Shown here: piece after piece, positions 8,702 through 15,271 of the stretch
Position numbering within the stretch: the first letter of the stretch is position 1
How the letters are laid out: each line of letters opens with the position of its first letter
Origin: Paracoccus lutimaris
Lineage (GTDB): Bacteria > Pseudomonadota > Alphaproteobacteria > Rhodobacterales > Rhodobacteraceae
Assembly: GCF_003337565.1 (NCBI RefSeq)
Contig: NZ_QPJL01000003.1
Coordinates: 186,001 to 250,000 of the forward strand
Reading direction: 5' to 3'
Length of the DNA stretch: 64,000 bases
The notes under the pieces: model-generated
Told to the model about the DNA's origin: nothing
Databases searched by the model: none
Seen by the model: only the letters and a program-made list of their open reading frames with translations
Translations under genes and position numbers: made by a program

Positions 8702-8840
8702 TCCCCCCAGCGCATCATCTTGCCGCCGCTATCTCGCGAGCGGCCTATTGCGGAAACCCACAATAGCGATCATCACGGATTGGTGACAAGAAACCAATCA
8801 CCGCTCGGAGGGGCGGACAAGTAATTAGGGAGGAAAAGCC
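8702..8840. promoter_or_regulatory. Divergent promoter region dctS/dctP with inverted repeat
   Basis: This 139-base stretch separates the divergent dctS and dctP. It contains GATTGGT (8778-8784) and ACCAATC (8793-8799), a perfect 7-base inverted repeat with an 8-base spacer. That is a candidate DctR site. AGGGAGGA before the dctP start is a strong ribosome site. Confidence 0.5.
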
Positions 8841-9848
8841 ATGCTGACTCGTCGCAGCTTCACCGCCATGGCGGGGGCCGTTGCCATTGCCATGTCTGCC
8901 GCGCTGCCCGCGCTGGCTCAGGACGCCATCACCATCAAGTTCAGCCACGTCGTTGCCCCGGACACGCCCAAGGGCAAGGGCGCGCAGAAGTTCAAGGAAC
9001 TGGCCGAGCAATATACCGAAGGCAAGGTCAAGGTCGAGATTTACCCCAACAGCCAGCTCTACAAGGACAAGGAAGAGCTTGAGGCGCTGCAACTTGGCGC
9101 CGTGCAGATGCTGGCCCCGTCGCTGGCCAAGTTCGGCCCGCTCGGCGTCCAGCAATTCGAGCTGTTCGACCTGCCGATGCTGTTCGCCAACCGCGAAGAG
9201 CTGCGCAAGATCACCGATGGCGACGTCGGCAAGGGTCTTCTGGCCAAGCTGGAAGACAAGGGCATCAAGGGCCTGGCCTATTGGGATAACGGCTTCAAGA
9301 TCATGTCGGCGAACTCGCCGGTGATCACGCCCGACGATTTCCTGGGCCTGAAAATGCGCATCCAGTCCTCGAAGATCCTCGAGGCGCAGATGGAGGCGCT
9401 TGGCGCCGTGCCGCAGGTCATGGCCTTCTCGGAAGTGTATCAGGCGCTGCAGACCGGCGTTGTCGACGGCACCGAAAACCCGCCCTCGAACATGTACACC
9501 CAGAAGATGCATGAAGTGCAAAAGCACGCGACCATCTCGCGCCACGGCTATCTGGGCTATGCGGTGATCGTGAACAAGGCATTCTGGGACGGCCTGCCCG
9601 AGGATGTGCGCGCCAATCTGGAAAAAGCCATGGCCGAATCGACCGTCTATGCCAATGGCATCGCGGCCGAGGAAAACGACAAGTCGCTGGAGGCGATGAA
9701 GGCCGCCGGCACCACCGAATTCCACGAAATGACCGACGAAGAGCGCGCCGAATGGCTCGAAGTCCTCAAGCCCGTGCATGAGGAAATGTCCGACCGCATC
9801 GGCGCCGACCTGATCCAGCAAGCCTATCAGGCGATCGGAACCAACTGA
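8841..9848 (+). CDS. dctP: TRAP transporter solute-binding protein DctP (C4-dicarboxylate)
   Basis: A 335-residue periplasmic binding protein. The signal peptide begins MLTRRSFTAM, a twin-arginine-like RRSF motif, and ends at about ALAQ/DA. The mature part starts ITIKFSHVVAPDTPKG, which is characteristic of DctP. GLKMRIQSS contains the arginine that binds a substrate carboxylate, and QTGVVDGTENPPSN is the conserved hinge block. It delivers malate, succinate or fumarate to DctQM, driven by the sodium or proton gradient. Specificity for C4 acids rests on the closeness to Rhodobacter DctP and the DctSR pair beside it. A GC-rich stem-loop follows the gene and may raise dctP message relative to dctQM. 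Confidence 0.93.
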   Translation: MLTRRSFTAMAGAVAIAMSAALPALAQDAITIKFSHVVAPDTPKGKGAQKFKELAEQYTEGKVKVEIYPNSQLYKDKEELEALQLGAVQMLAPSLAKFGPLGVQQFELFDLPMLFANREELRKITDGDVGKGLLAKLEDKGIKGLAYWDNGFKIMSANSPVITPDDFLGLKMRIQSSKILEAQMEALGAVPQVMAFSEVYQALQTGVVDGTENPPSNMYTQKMHEVQKHATISRHGYLGYAVIVNKAFWDGLPEDVRANLEKAMAESTVYANGIAAEENDKSLEAMKAAGTTEFHEMTDEERAEWLEVLKPVHEEMSDRIGADLIQQAYQAIGTN

Positions 9849-9869
9849 TCCCGGAATAGGCCAACTCGG

Positions 9870-9890
9870 GGGGTGCGGACTGCGCACCCC
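9870..9890 (+). other. Stem-loop between dctP and dctQ
   Basis: GGGGTGCG (9870-9877) pairs with CGCACCCC (9883-9890) across a five-base loop, followed by a C/T-rich stretch. Stem-loops after the binding-protein gene often stabilise its message or partly terminate transcription, giving excess binding protein over permease. Confidence 0.6.
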
Positions 9891-9916
9891 TCCTTTCCCC
9901 CATATCGAGGTATGCC

Positions 9917-10549
9917 ATGCTGTTACGCATCCTCGACCGCTTCGAAGAAGTCTTGATCTCGGTGCTCATGGCCGTAGCCGTGGCGCTGATCTTCGTCGCG
10001 GTCGTTCACCGCTTCTCGCTCGGCGCAGCCGCGGATCTGGTCGGCTACGCCCGAAGCCATGAGATGACCGGCCTGCAATCCGCCGCCCGTTCGGTCTTCA
10101 AGGCGATCAATTCGATCAAGCTGACCTGGGCGCAAGAGGCCTGTATCTATCTGTTCGTCTGGATGGCCAAGTTCGGCGCCGCCTACGGCGTGCGCATCGG
10201 CATCCATGTCGGCGTCGATATTCTGGTCGAACGTCTGAAAGACCCGGCCAAGCGGATCGTCACCGCCATCGCCATGTCGGGCGGGATCCTCTTCACGGCC
10301 ATTCTGGTCTGGATCGGCACCGATTTCGTCTATCACGTCCGGCTGGGCGGGCAGACCTCGCCCGATCTCGAAATGCCGATGTGGATCATCTACCTGGCGG
10401 TGCCGCTGGGATCTGCGCTGATGTGCTTCCGCTTCATCCAGGCGCTCTATCTGTATCTGACCACCGGCTACATCGCCCATCATGACCTGAGTTCGGTCGA
10501 TGGCGTCGAGGAAGAGGCCAAGGACGTCGCCGAGGGGGGCCACGGATGA
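9917..10549 (+). CDS. dctQ: TRAP transporter small permease DctQ
   Basis: A 210-residue membrane protein with four predicted helices: about 15-35 (VLISVLMAVAVALIFVAVVH), 70-95, 110-135 and 155-180. The family motif WAQEACIYLFVWMAKFGAA is followed by the conserved GVRIGIHVGVDIL. It is longer than the usual 160-180 residues because of an insert after helix 1 (residues 38-68) and an acidic C-terminal tail. It pairs with DctM to form the membrane part of the dicarboxylate importer. The stop overlaps the dctM start as ATGA, so translation is coupled. Confidence 0.92.
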   Translation: MLLRILDRFEEVLISVLMAVAVALIFVAVVHRFSLGAAADLVGYARSHEMTGLQSAARSVFKAINSIKLTWAQEACIYLFVWMAKFGAAYGVRIGIHVGVDILVERLKDPAKRIVTAIAMSGGILFTAILVWIGTDFVYHVRLGGQTSPDLEMPMWIIYLAVPLGSALMCFRFIQALYLYLTTGYIAHHDLSSVDGVEEEAKDVAEGGHG

Positions 10550-11871
10550 CCGCGCTTATCATCTTCCTGATCCTGACGGTGCTTTTGCTGACCGGGATGC
10601 CCGTCTCGATCGCATTGGGTCTGACGGTGTTCTCGTTCCTGTTCGCCTTCACCGAAATCCCCATGGACAGCATCGCGCTGAAGCTGTTCACCGGCATCGA
10701 GAAGTTCGAGATCATGGCGATCCCGTTCTTCATTCTGGCCGGCAACTTCCTGACCCATGGCGGCGTGGCGCGGCGGATGATCCGTTTCGCGACCTCGATG
10801 GTGGGGCATTGGTATGGCGGCATGGGCATGGCTGCGGTCATGGCCTGCGCGCTGTTTGCCGCGATCTCGGGCTCGTCGCCCGCGACCGTGATGGCGGTGG
10901 GCTCGATCCTGATCCCGGCCATGGTCAAGCAGGGCTACCCGCCGCAATTCGGCGTGGGCTCGATCGCCACCGCCGGCGGCCTTGGCATCCTGATCCCGCC
11001 CTCGATCGTCATGGTCATGTATTCGGTGGCGACCTCGGGCATGGTCGTGACCGGCCCCGACGGCCAGCCGGTCCTGTCGGCCTCGATCGGGACGCTGTTC
11101 ATGGCCGGTGTCGTGCCGGGTCTGATGCTGGCCTCGATGCTGGGCGCCACCACCTATTTCCGCGCGAAAAAGCACAACTACCCGCGCATGGCCCGTGCCG
11201 ACTGGCGCGAGCGCTGGCTGGCCTTCCGCGAGTCGGTCTGGGGTCTGATGCTGATCGTCATCATCATGGGCGGCATCTATGGCGGCATCTTCACGCCGAC
11301 CGAGGCCGCGGCCGTCAGCGCCGTCTATGCCTTCGTGATCGCAGTCTGGGTCTATAAGGACATCAAGCTGCGCGAAGTGCCCAAGGTGCTGCTGTCCTCG
11401 GCGGCGATGTCGGCGATGCTGCTCTATATCATCACCAATGCCGTGATGTTCGCCTTCATCCTGACCAGCGAACAGATCCCGCAGACGCTGTCGGACTGGA
11501 TCGTGGGCCTGGGCCTGGGCAAGATCGGCTTCCTTCTGGTCGTCAACATCATGCTGCTGTTCATCGGCATGGTGATGGAGCCCTCGGCCATCGTGCTGAT
11601 CATGGCGCCGATCCTTTATCCGGTCGCCGTGAAACTGGGCGTCGATCCGGTGCATTTCGGGATCATGATGGTCGTCAACATGGAGATCGGGCTGTGTACG
11701 CCTCCGGTGGGCCTGAACCTCTATGTCGGCTCGGCGATCTCGAAACTGGGCCTGACCGAGGTGACCAAGGCGGCCCTGCCCTGGCTGGCGACGGCCCTGG
11801 TGTTCTTGATGCTGATCACCTACGTGCCGGAAATCACCATGTTCCTGCCGCATCTTCTGGGCATGAACTGA
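10546..11871 (+). CDS. dctM: TRAP transporter large permease DctM (C4-dicarboxylate)
   Basis: A 441-residue protein with about 12 membrane segments, the transport channel of the TRAP system. Conserved blocks include AIPFFILAGNFLTHGG near residue 55, the re-entrant-loop motif FAAISGSSPATVMAVGSI, GGLGILIPPSIVMVMY, and EIGLCTPPVGLNLYVGSAI near the C-terminus. Length matches the family. It is the last gene of dctPQM, overlapping dctQ by four bases and ending 22 bases before a rho-independent terminator. Nothing is odd about it. Confidence 0.95.
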   Translation: MTALIIFLILTVLLLTGMPVSIALGLTVFSFLFAFTEIPMDSIALKLFTGIEKFEIMAIPFFILAGNFLTHGGVARRMIRFATSMVGHWYGGMGMAAVMACALFAAISGSSPATVMAVGSILIPAMVKQGYPPQFGVGSIATAGGLGILIPPSIVMVMYSVATSGMVVTGPDGQPVLSASIGTLFMAGVVPGLMLASMLGATTYFRAKKHNYPRMARADWRERWLAFRESVWGLMLIVIIMGGIYGGIFTPTEAAAVSAVYAFVIAVWVYKDIKLREVPKVLLSSAAMSAMLLYIITNAVMFAFILTSEQIPQTLSDWIVGLGLGKIGFLLVVNIMLLFIGMVMEPSAIVLIMAPILYPVAVKLGVDPVHFGIMMVVNMEIGLCTPPVGLNLYVGSAISKLGLTEVTKAALPWLATALVFLMLITYVPEITMFLPHLLGMN

Positions 11872-11892
11872 CCGCGAGAGACGCGGGACATC

Positions 11893-11926
11893 AAAAAGGG
11901 GGCCGGTTCATTCCGGCCCCTTTTCC
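11893..11926 (+). terminator. Rho-independent terminator of dctPQM
   Basis: An A-run and GGGGGCCGG pair with CCGGCCCC and TTTT around a short loop, ending in TTTTCC. The symmetric A/T tracts would let it serve both strands, including the remnant gene on the minus strand. Confidence 0.85.
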
Positions 11927-11951
11927 ATTGTGACAGGTCGCGATGCGCGGG

Positions 11952-12210
11952 TCAGTCGCGCAGTTTGACCACCTTCTTGCCGAAGTTCCGGCCGCTGATC
12001 ACATCCATCAGCGCCTTAGGGGCAAGCTCCAGCCCATGGCTCATATCCTCGATATGGCGGATTTCGCCGGCCAGGACCCAGGGACCGATCTCGCGCTGGA
12101 ACTGGTCCCAGAGGTGGAAGTAATCGGTGACAAGAAAGCCCTGCACCAGCACCCGGTGTTGCTGGAACCGCGCCATTATCACGTCCGAATGATCCGGCAG
12201 CGCCGCGTTC
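11952..12210 (-). pseudogene. C-terminal remnant of NADP-dependent oxidoreductase (CurA/zinc-free MDR family)
   Basis: About 85 residues match the end of the CurA/YncB-like NADP-dependent alkenal/one oxidoreductases. VQGFLVTDY is the family strand, HIEDMSHGLELAPKALMDV the C-terminal helix segment, and GRNFGKKVV the terminal motif. Homology stops upstream of about position 12205. The N-terminal end of the same kind of gene lies at 15272-15439 on the same strand. The two pieces look like the ends of one gene disrupted by the region between them, with most of the middle (the nucleotide-binding domain) lost. The junction is approximate, and the minus-strand frame stays open to 12335 through unrelated DNA. 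Confidence 0.75.
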
Positions 12211-12440
12211 GGCTGTTTGCTGCGCGCAAGCCCGCCCGGATCACCGACATCGGCGCTGCAGCGCCGACCGAGCCGTCGGAGAACTTCAGCGAGCGTCGGG
12301 TCGGCATGACCTTCAATATGCCCGAGAGCCGGCACAAGCGTTTCAAGATGGCTGCCTTGCAGTCCGACATGTCCATGCGCGAGCCGCTGATACGCAGCTT
12401 TGACGCCTGGCAGCGCGAGGAAATGAAGAAGGGCCGGTGA
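12189..12440 (+). CDS. Ribbon-helix-helix protein, plasmid-partition (ParG-like) type, possibly 5'-truncated
   Basis: An 83-residue frame. Its recognisable part begins at LFAARKPA, a start often seen in small proteins encoded after parA on alphaproteobacterial plasmids. It continues to RRVGMTFNMPESRHKRFKMA, the beta-strand plus helix of a ribbon-helix-helix DNA-binding domain, and ends FDAWQREEMKKGR. The first residues (MIRQRR) derive from the edge of the disrupted oxidoreductase, so the native start may be lost. No parA is nearby. This is the first sign that the island came from a plasmid. No good ribosome site precedes 12189, so expression is doubtful. Confidence 0.5.
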   Translation: MIRQRRVRLFAARKPARITDIGAAAPTEPSENFSERRVGMTFNMPESRHKRFKMAALQSDMSMREPLIRSFDAWQREEMKKGR

Positions 12441-12453
12441 TCCAGCCCTTCCT

Positions 12454-12525
12454 TCAGAACAGTGCGGTCAGGTGCGGCTTGGCGACCCAGGCCGCTGTCG
12501 CGGCCGAAAGGATCGCGAAGGACAT
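12454..12525 (-). other. Short hydrophobic frame in an otherwise unassigned gap
   Basis: The space 12441-12707 between the RHH gene and the toxin-antitoxin pair holds no clear gene. On the minus strand a 23-residue frame reads MSFAILSAATAAWVAKPHL plus four residues and a stop, which is hydrophobic like the tail of a membrane protein. It could be a fragment of a lost gene. The rest of the gap shows only the operator at 12644-12661. Confidence 0.2.
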
Positions 12526-12643
12526 GCACGTGGTGATCTCCGTGGGGTTTTGGCGATCGTAGATCCTCCATGAACATAAGTAGATACTTGCTTATTGACC
12601 TGCGCTCGAACCGTTGCGCTACGTGCGTTGCGTGGCTTTTGAG

Positions 12644-12661
12644 GAACTTAGTTGTAAGTTC
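12644..12661. promoter_or_regulatory. Inverted-repeat operator of the toxin-antitoxin pair
   Basis: GAACTTA (12644-12650) and TAAGTTC (12655-12661) form a perfect 7-base inverted repeat with a GTTG spacer, 46 bases upstream of the antitoxin start. Position and symmetry fit an autoregulatory operator of a toxin-antitoxin operon. Confidence 0.55.
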
Positions 12662-12707
12662 ACGAATTGAGAGTATGTTGTGCAGACTAGAGACCGGAGA
12701 TACGGTT

Positions 12708-12917
12708 ATGACCATGCGGAAATGCGATAAATGCGGCAGGGTTCACCCTGTTCGGCGCGATCCCGCCTGCGCGCATGATTCGGTATCTTACTGTATTCCG
12801 GCCAATATGCCCCATGCCATCGTGTCCGAGAATACCGCTCGCAAGCGTCTGAGCGCGCGCGAGGCAATGGCGCGCACCAAGGTGCAATACAGGCAGACCC
12901 TCGACTATCTGGCTTAA
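12708..12917 (+). CDS. Candidate antitoxin with zinc-ribbon-like N-terminus
   Basis: A 69-residue protein starting at 12708 (or 12714) after GGAGA at 12696-12700. The N-terminus is cysteine-rich: CDKC at residues 6-9, then C21-A-H23 and C29, which could hold one zinc ion. The C-terminal half is charged and helical (SENTARKRLSAREAMARTKVQ then YRQTLDYLA), the kind of tail that docks into a toxin. It does not resemble Phd, the usual partner of Doc. The stop codon TAA overlaps an ATG (12917) that begins the toxin region, a layout typical of antitoxin-toxin pairs. Function is inferred only from its place before a Doc-like gene and from the upstream inverted repeat. Confidence 0.55.
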   Translation: MTMRKCDKCGRVHPVRRDPACAHDSVSYCIPANMPHAIVSENTARKRLSAREAMARTKVQYRQTLDYLA

Positions 12918-12942
12918 TGTCTGCCTTTCAGCGTCCTGACCT

Positions 12943-13338
12943 CTGAATGAGGTCCATTTCCTCACGCTTGAGGATTTGGACTTCTTTCATGAGGAGGTGC
13001 TGACGCCAAGACAGATCATGGGCTATCGGCAGCTCAGCGACCTGCAAGGCGCGATCGGCCGGCCGCAAACCGCAGCCTATTACGACGAGAGTGCAGATCT
13101 CGTGCGGATCGCTGCTTATTACTGGCATGGGATCGCGCTCAGTCATGGCTATGTGGATGGCAACAAGCGCACCGCCTTCACGTCGATGACCACATTCCGG
13201 CTCATGAACGGCCTGGAGTTCGTCGCGCCCGATTACGCGCTCGGCCCCTGGATCGAAAACCTCTTCGAGACGGATCGGTTCGATCTCGACGTGCTCGACA
13301 CGCTCATTCGAACCCATGCGCGGCCTCTGACGGACTGA
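12943..13338 (+). CDS. Doc/Fic-family toxin (death-on-curing), start or frame uncertain
   Basis: The frame encodes a Doc-type Fic protein with motif HGYVDGNKRTAF, the HxFxxGN(K/R) signature (F to Y) that binds nucleotide in Doc kinases, which phosphorylate EF-Tu. FLTLEDLDFFHEEVL is the family N-terminal helix. This frame has no ATG before that helix: candidates are CTG at 12943 or TTG at 12976. The ATG overlapping the antitoxin stop (12917) reads MSAFQRPDL and then hits TGA. Removing one CT from GACCTCTGAATG would join it to the Doc frame as RPD-LNEVHFLTLED. The gene may therefore be inactivated, phase-variable or translated from a non-ATG codon. Length from 12917 would be about 139 residues, normal for Doc. 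Confidence 0.72.
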   Translation: MNEVHFLTLEDLDFFHEEVLTPRQIMGYRQLSDLQGAIGRPQTAAYYDESADLVRIAAYYWHGIALSHGYVDGNKRTAFTSMTTFRLMNGLEFVAPDYALGPWIENLFETDRFDLDVLDTLIRTHARPLTD

Positions 13339-13501
13339 GTTGGGGATCGGGAGCGCAGGGTTCGAGCGCCGACCCGTCTTGCGTCACCCGTCACCCTGCC
13401 CTGCGTCACCCTGCCTGGTCCCGGTGTCTTCAGTATCTGGATCTGGCACCGACCCGGAGGGTTCAGCCGAAATCCAGTCGTGAACACCCTGGGCATCTCC
13501 A

Positions 13502-13657
13502 TCACCGTCGCTGCAAATCTCTGAGACTTCGCATCACGCGCAAACCTACCAGAAAACCGACCGCATAGCCTGGAGTGACGATGTAGAAGAGCGCCGGCAG
13601 CGCAAAGACGAGCGCGCAGCCCAGGGCATCGGCGAGCAGTTTGGAAAGCTTGTGCAT
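13502..13657 (-). CDS. Small single-helix membrane protein (51 residues)
   Basis: MHKLSKLLADALGCALVFAL begins a 51-residue protein with one or two hydrophobic stretches (about 10-22 and 27-38) and a basic tail ending RSLRDLQRR. The start lies 14 bases downstream of a 26-base perfect palindrome (13671-13696), which suggests a regulated real gene. I do not recognise the family. Small basic membrane proteins of this sort occur in plasmid transfer and maintenance regions, which would fit the plasmid character of the island. No homologue can be named from sequence alone. Confidence 0.45.
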   Translation of the reverse strand: MHKLSKLLADALGCALVFALPALFYIVTPGYAVGFLVGLRVMRSLRDLQRR

Positions 13658-13670
13658 GTCTGACTTTTTA

Positions 13671-13696
13671 GTTAAATAGCTATCTAGCTATTTAAC
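13671..13696. promoter_or_regulatory. 26-base palindrome upstream of the small membrane protein
   Basis: GTTAAATAGCTA and its exact reverse complement TAGCTATTTAAC are separated by TC. It is the most AT-rich symmetric site in the window. The location, just upstream of a minus-strand start and 41 bases from the end of the next gene, fits a strong repressor operator. Confidence 0.6.
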
Positions 13697-13736
13697 TGTA
13701 GCGCATCCAGCGCAGTAGGTCGGCTGGCAATCGCGC

Positions 13737-14081
13737 TCAGAAGGGCTTGAGGCTGAAACGGCTCTCCGCCTCCGTCGCCAGGGCAGCGGCAAGAAGGGCG
13801 AGGCCGGGATCATCCACGCCGTCCCGCTTCAGCCGCCCGAGGATCTCGTCATGGAGCGCCCCGGCGTCTCGGATCAGGTCTTCCAGCCGCACCCGCAGCA
13901 CCTCGGCCTGTTGCCACTCCGGCCGGGTATAGGGGTCGCAATTCTCGCCCAGGCTGGCGCGGTGCTTGTAGGCAAGGCGCTCCAGCGCCGTCATCTGCCT
14001 CAGCCGCTCCTTGTGGCGTGCCACCGACTCGCGGATCTGGGCGCGGCGGTGCTCTTTCGGATCAGGCTCAGGCTGGGACAT
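13737..14081 (-). CDS. Hypothetical plasmid-type protein, charged helical
   Basis: A 114-residue protein starting at the ATG at 14081, preceded on the minus strand by AAGGAA. The sequence is rich in Arg, Glu, Gln and Ala, begins MSQPEPDPKEHRRAQI and contains RHKERLRQMTALERLAYKHR, so a mostly helical fold or coiled coil is expected. No catalytic motif is visible. The frame extends further upstream (to 14132), but that part lacks a ribosome site. Such proteins occur beside mobilisation genes of alphaproteobacterial plasmids. I do not recognise the family and assign no function. Confidence 0.5.
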   Translation of the reverse strand: MSQPEPDPKEHRRAQIRESVARHKERLRQMTALERLAYKHRASLGENCDPYTRPEWQQAEVLRVRLEDLIRDAGALHDEILGRLKRDGVDDPGLALLAAALATEAESRFSLKPF

Positions 14082-14181
14082 AGGTCGATTTCCTTTCAGG
14101 CTCGAGGATTTGGGGAAGGGCTGGGTTTTCATACGCGCGGTTTCTGGCAGGGACGCCCCGTGCGTCAGAATGCTACCATAG

Positions 14182-14195
14182 GCTTAGTACTAAGC
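14182..14195. promoter_or_regulatory. 14-base perfect palindrome in a divergent intergenic space
   Basis: GCTTAGTACTAAGC is fully self-complementary. It lies between the minus-strand start at 14081 and a 19-codon plus-strand frame (14205-14264, MPEAKRILVKKQ onward) that ends just before the insertion sequence. It may be an operator of a gene lost from the island. Confidence 0.4.
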
Positions 14196-14283
14196 GTTAA
14201 ACAGATGCCAGAGGCAAAACGCATTCTGGTGAAAAAACAGGTCGCTTTCGCGGCCTGCTCTTAGCTTACATCGTGATATATGA

Positions 14284-14309
14284 TGAGCTGCTCGCTGAAA
14301 ATCGGACAG
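14284..14309 (+). repeat. Left terminal inverted repeat of the IS3-family element
   Basis: It begins TGAGCTGCTCGCTG and ends TCGGACAG. Aligned to the complement of 15215-15240 it matches at 18 of 26 positions, including the outer TGAGCT and the inner GGACAG. Confidence 0.65.
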
Positions 14310-14364
14310 TGACGGAAGCTAAGATCTGACGTCTGCTGGTCTCCAGGAACGAGGAGATCAGGGC

Positions 14365-15201
14365 ATGTCGAAGCACAGGAACCGCGACGCAGCATTCAAG
14401 GCGCGTGTGGCGCTGGAAGCCGTGAAGGGTGAGCGCACGGTGTCGGAGCTGGCCGCCGAATATGGCGCGCATCCGACAATGATCCATCAGTGGAAGAGGG
14501 CGCTGTTGGACGGCGCGGCAGACATCTTCGAGCGGGACGGCAAGAAGGCCCCTGAGATCGACGAGGATACGATTCGAGTGCTGCATGCGAAAATCGGGGA
14601 ACTGGCCGTCGCCAACGATTTTTTTTGTCGCGAAAGCTCAAGCCTCGGATCGGCAAGTGGTGAGGGATCGAGCCGCCACCGGTTCAAGGCCGATCCCGAA
14701 CGGGAGTGGTCGAACGCTCACATCCCAAGCTGTCGGTCGGGGCGCAGTGCCGCCTACCTGGTGGCGGTCATGGACTGGTTCACGAGGAAGGTGCTCGCTT
14801 GGCGCATCTCCAACACGCTGGAGGCGGACTTCTGTGTCGAGGCCCTGAACGAGGCGATCCACAAGTTCGGACCGCCCGAGATCATGAACATCGATCAGGG
14901 TAGCCAGTTCACGTCCTTCGCCTGGACCGACCGGCTGAAACGGGTTGGCACGCAGATCTCGATGGAAGGCAAGGAACGCTGCCTCGACAACATCTTCATC
15001 GAGCGCCTCTGGCGGTCCCTGAAATATGAAGGCGTCTATCTGCACGCTTGCGAAACCGGCTCGCAGGCGAGGACCGGCATCGGGCGCTGGATCACCTTCT
15101 ACAACCACCATCGCCCACACACTGCCCATGGCGGTCAACCGCCCGCCGTGGTCCACTTCAACACCATTGAAACCGACAAGCAGGTGCAGGCAGTGGCTTA
15201 A
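14365..15201 (+). pseudogene. IS3-family transposase, OrfA-OrfB deletion derivative
   Basis: The N-terminal part, from MSKHRNRDAAFKARVALEA to KIGELAVANDF, is an IS3 OrfA with its helix-turn-helix. The frame then leaves the normal OrfA ending (LSRKLKPRIGKW, still readable in another frame) at a run of eight T residues, where GATTTTTTG would be expected. The OrfB part resumes at YLVAVMDWFTRKVLAW and retains the DDE-domain aspartate (DQGSQF) and glutamate (DNIFIERLWRSLKYE). The segment with the first catalytic aspartate is deleted; OrfB's beginning (HPKLSVGAQCR) is fused straight to YLVAV at about 14750. The protein cannot be an active transposase. Confidence 0.8.
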
Positions 15202-15214
15202 ATCACCCAGAAAT

Positions 15215-15240
15215 CTGTCCAAAAGACGGAGAGTAGCTCA
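15215..15240 (-). repeat. Right terminal inverted repeat of the IS3-family element
   Basis: Read from the outside on the minus strand it begins TGAGCTACTCTCCG and ends TTGGACAG, matching the left repeat at 18 of 26 positions. It starts 13 bases after the transposase stop. Confidence 0.65.
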
Positions 15241-15271
15241 GTTGGGCGTGTAACATTCGGGGTCGAAAATG

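Larger units (their letters stand above)
14284..15240 (+). mobile_element. IS3-family insertion sequence, internally deleted
   Basis: A 957-base element bounded by 26-base imperfect inverted repeats that start with TGA and end with TCA, as in IS3-family members. It carries an orfA-like gene and the C-terminal half of orfB. A complete element of this type is about 1.2-1.3 kb, so roughly 0.3 kb is missing inside orfB. No clear target duplication is visible (ATGA on the left, GTTG on the right). The element is probably immobile because the first catalytic aspartate region of the transposase is gone. Confidence 0.75.

Noticed and set aside
11943..12440. A longer plus-strand protein covering the whole remnant oxidoreductase and RHH region
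   Set aside because: Its first 80 residues are the antisense of the clear oxidoreductase remnant. Only the part after 12189 resembles a protein family.
13671..13696. Palindrome as a KorA or KorB site of an IncP-type plasmid
   Set aside because: KorA (GTTTAGCTAAAC) and KorB (TTTAGCSGCTAAA) sites share only the TAGCTA-like core. Spacing and arm length differ.
14625..14640. The T8 run in the IS element as a programmed frameshift site
   Set aside because: IS3 elements use programmed -1 shifts, but here the normal OrfA ending is readable only if the run has six T, and the transposase is already deleted. An extra-T mutation explains it better.
14264..15260. Target-site duplication around the IS3-family element
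   Set aside because: The bases flanking the inverted repeats (ATGA left, GTTG right) do not match. Later rearrangement or a different exact end may explain this, but no duplication can be claimed.
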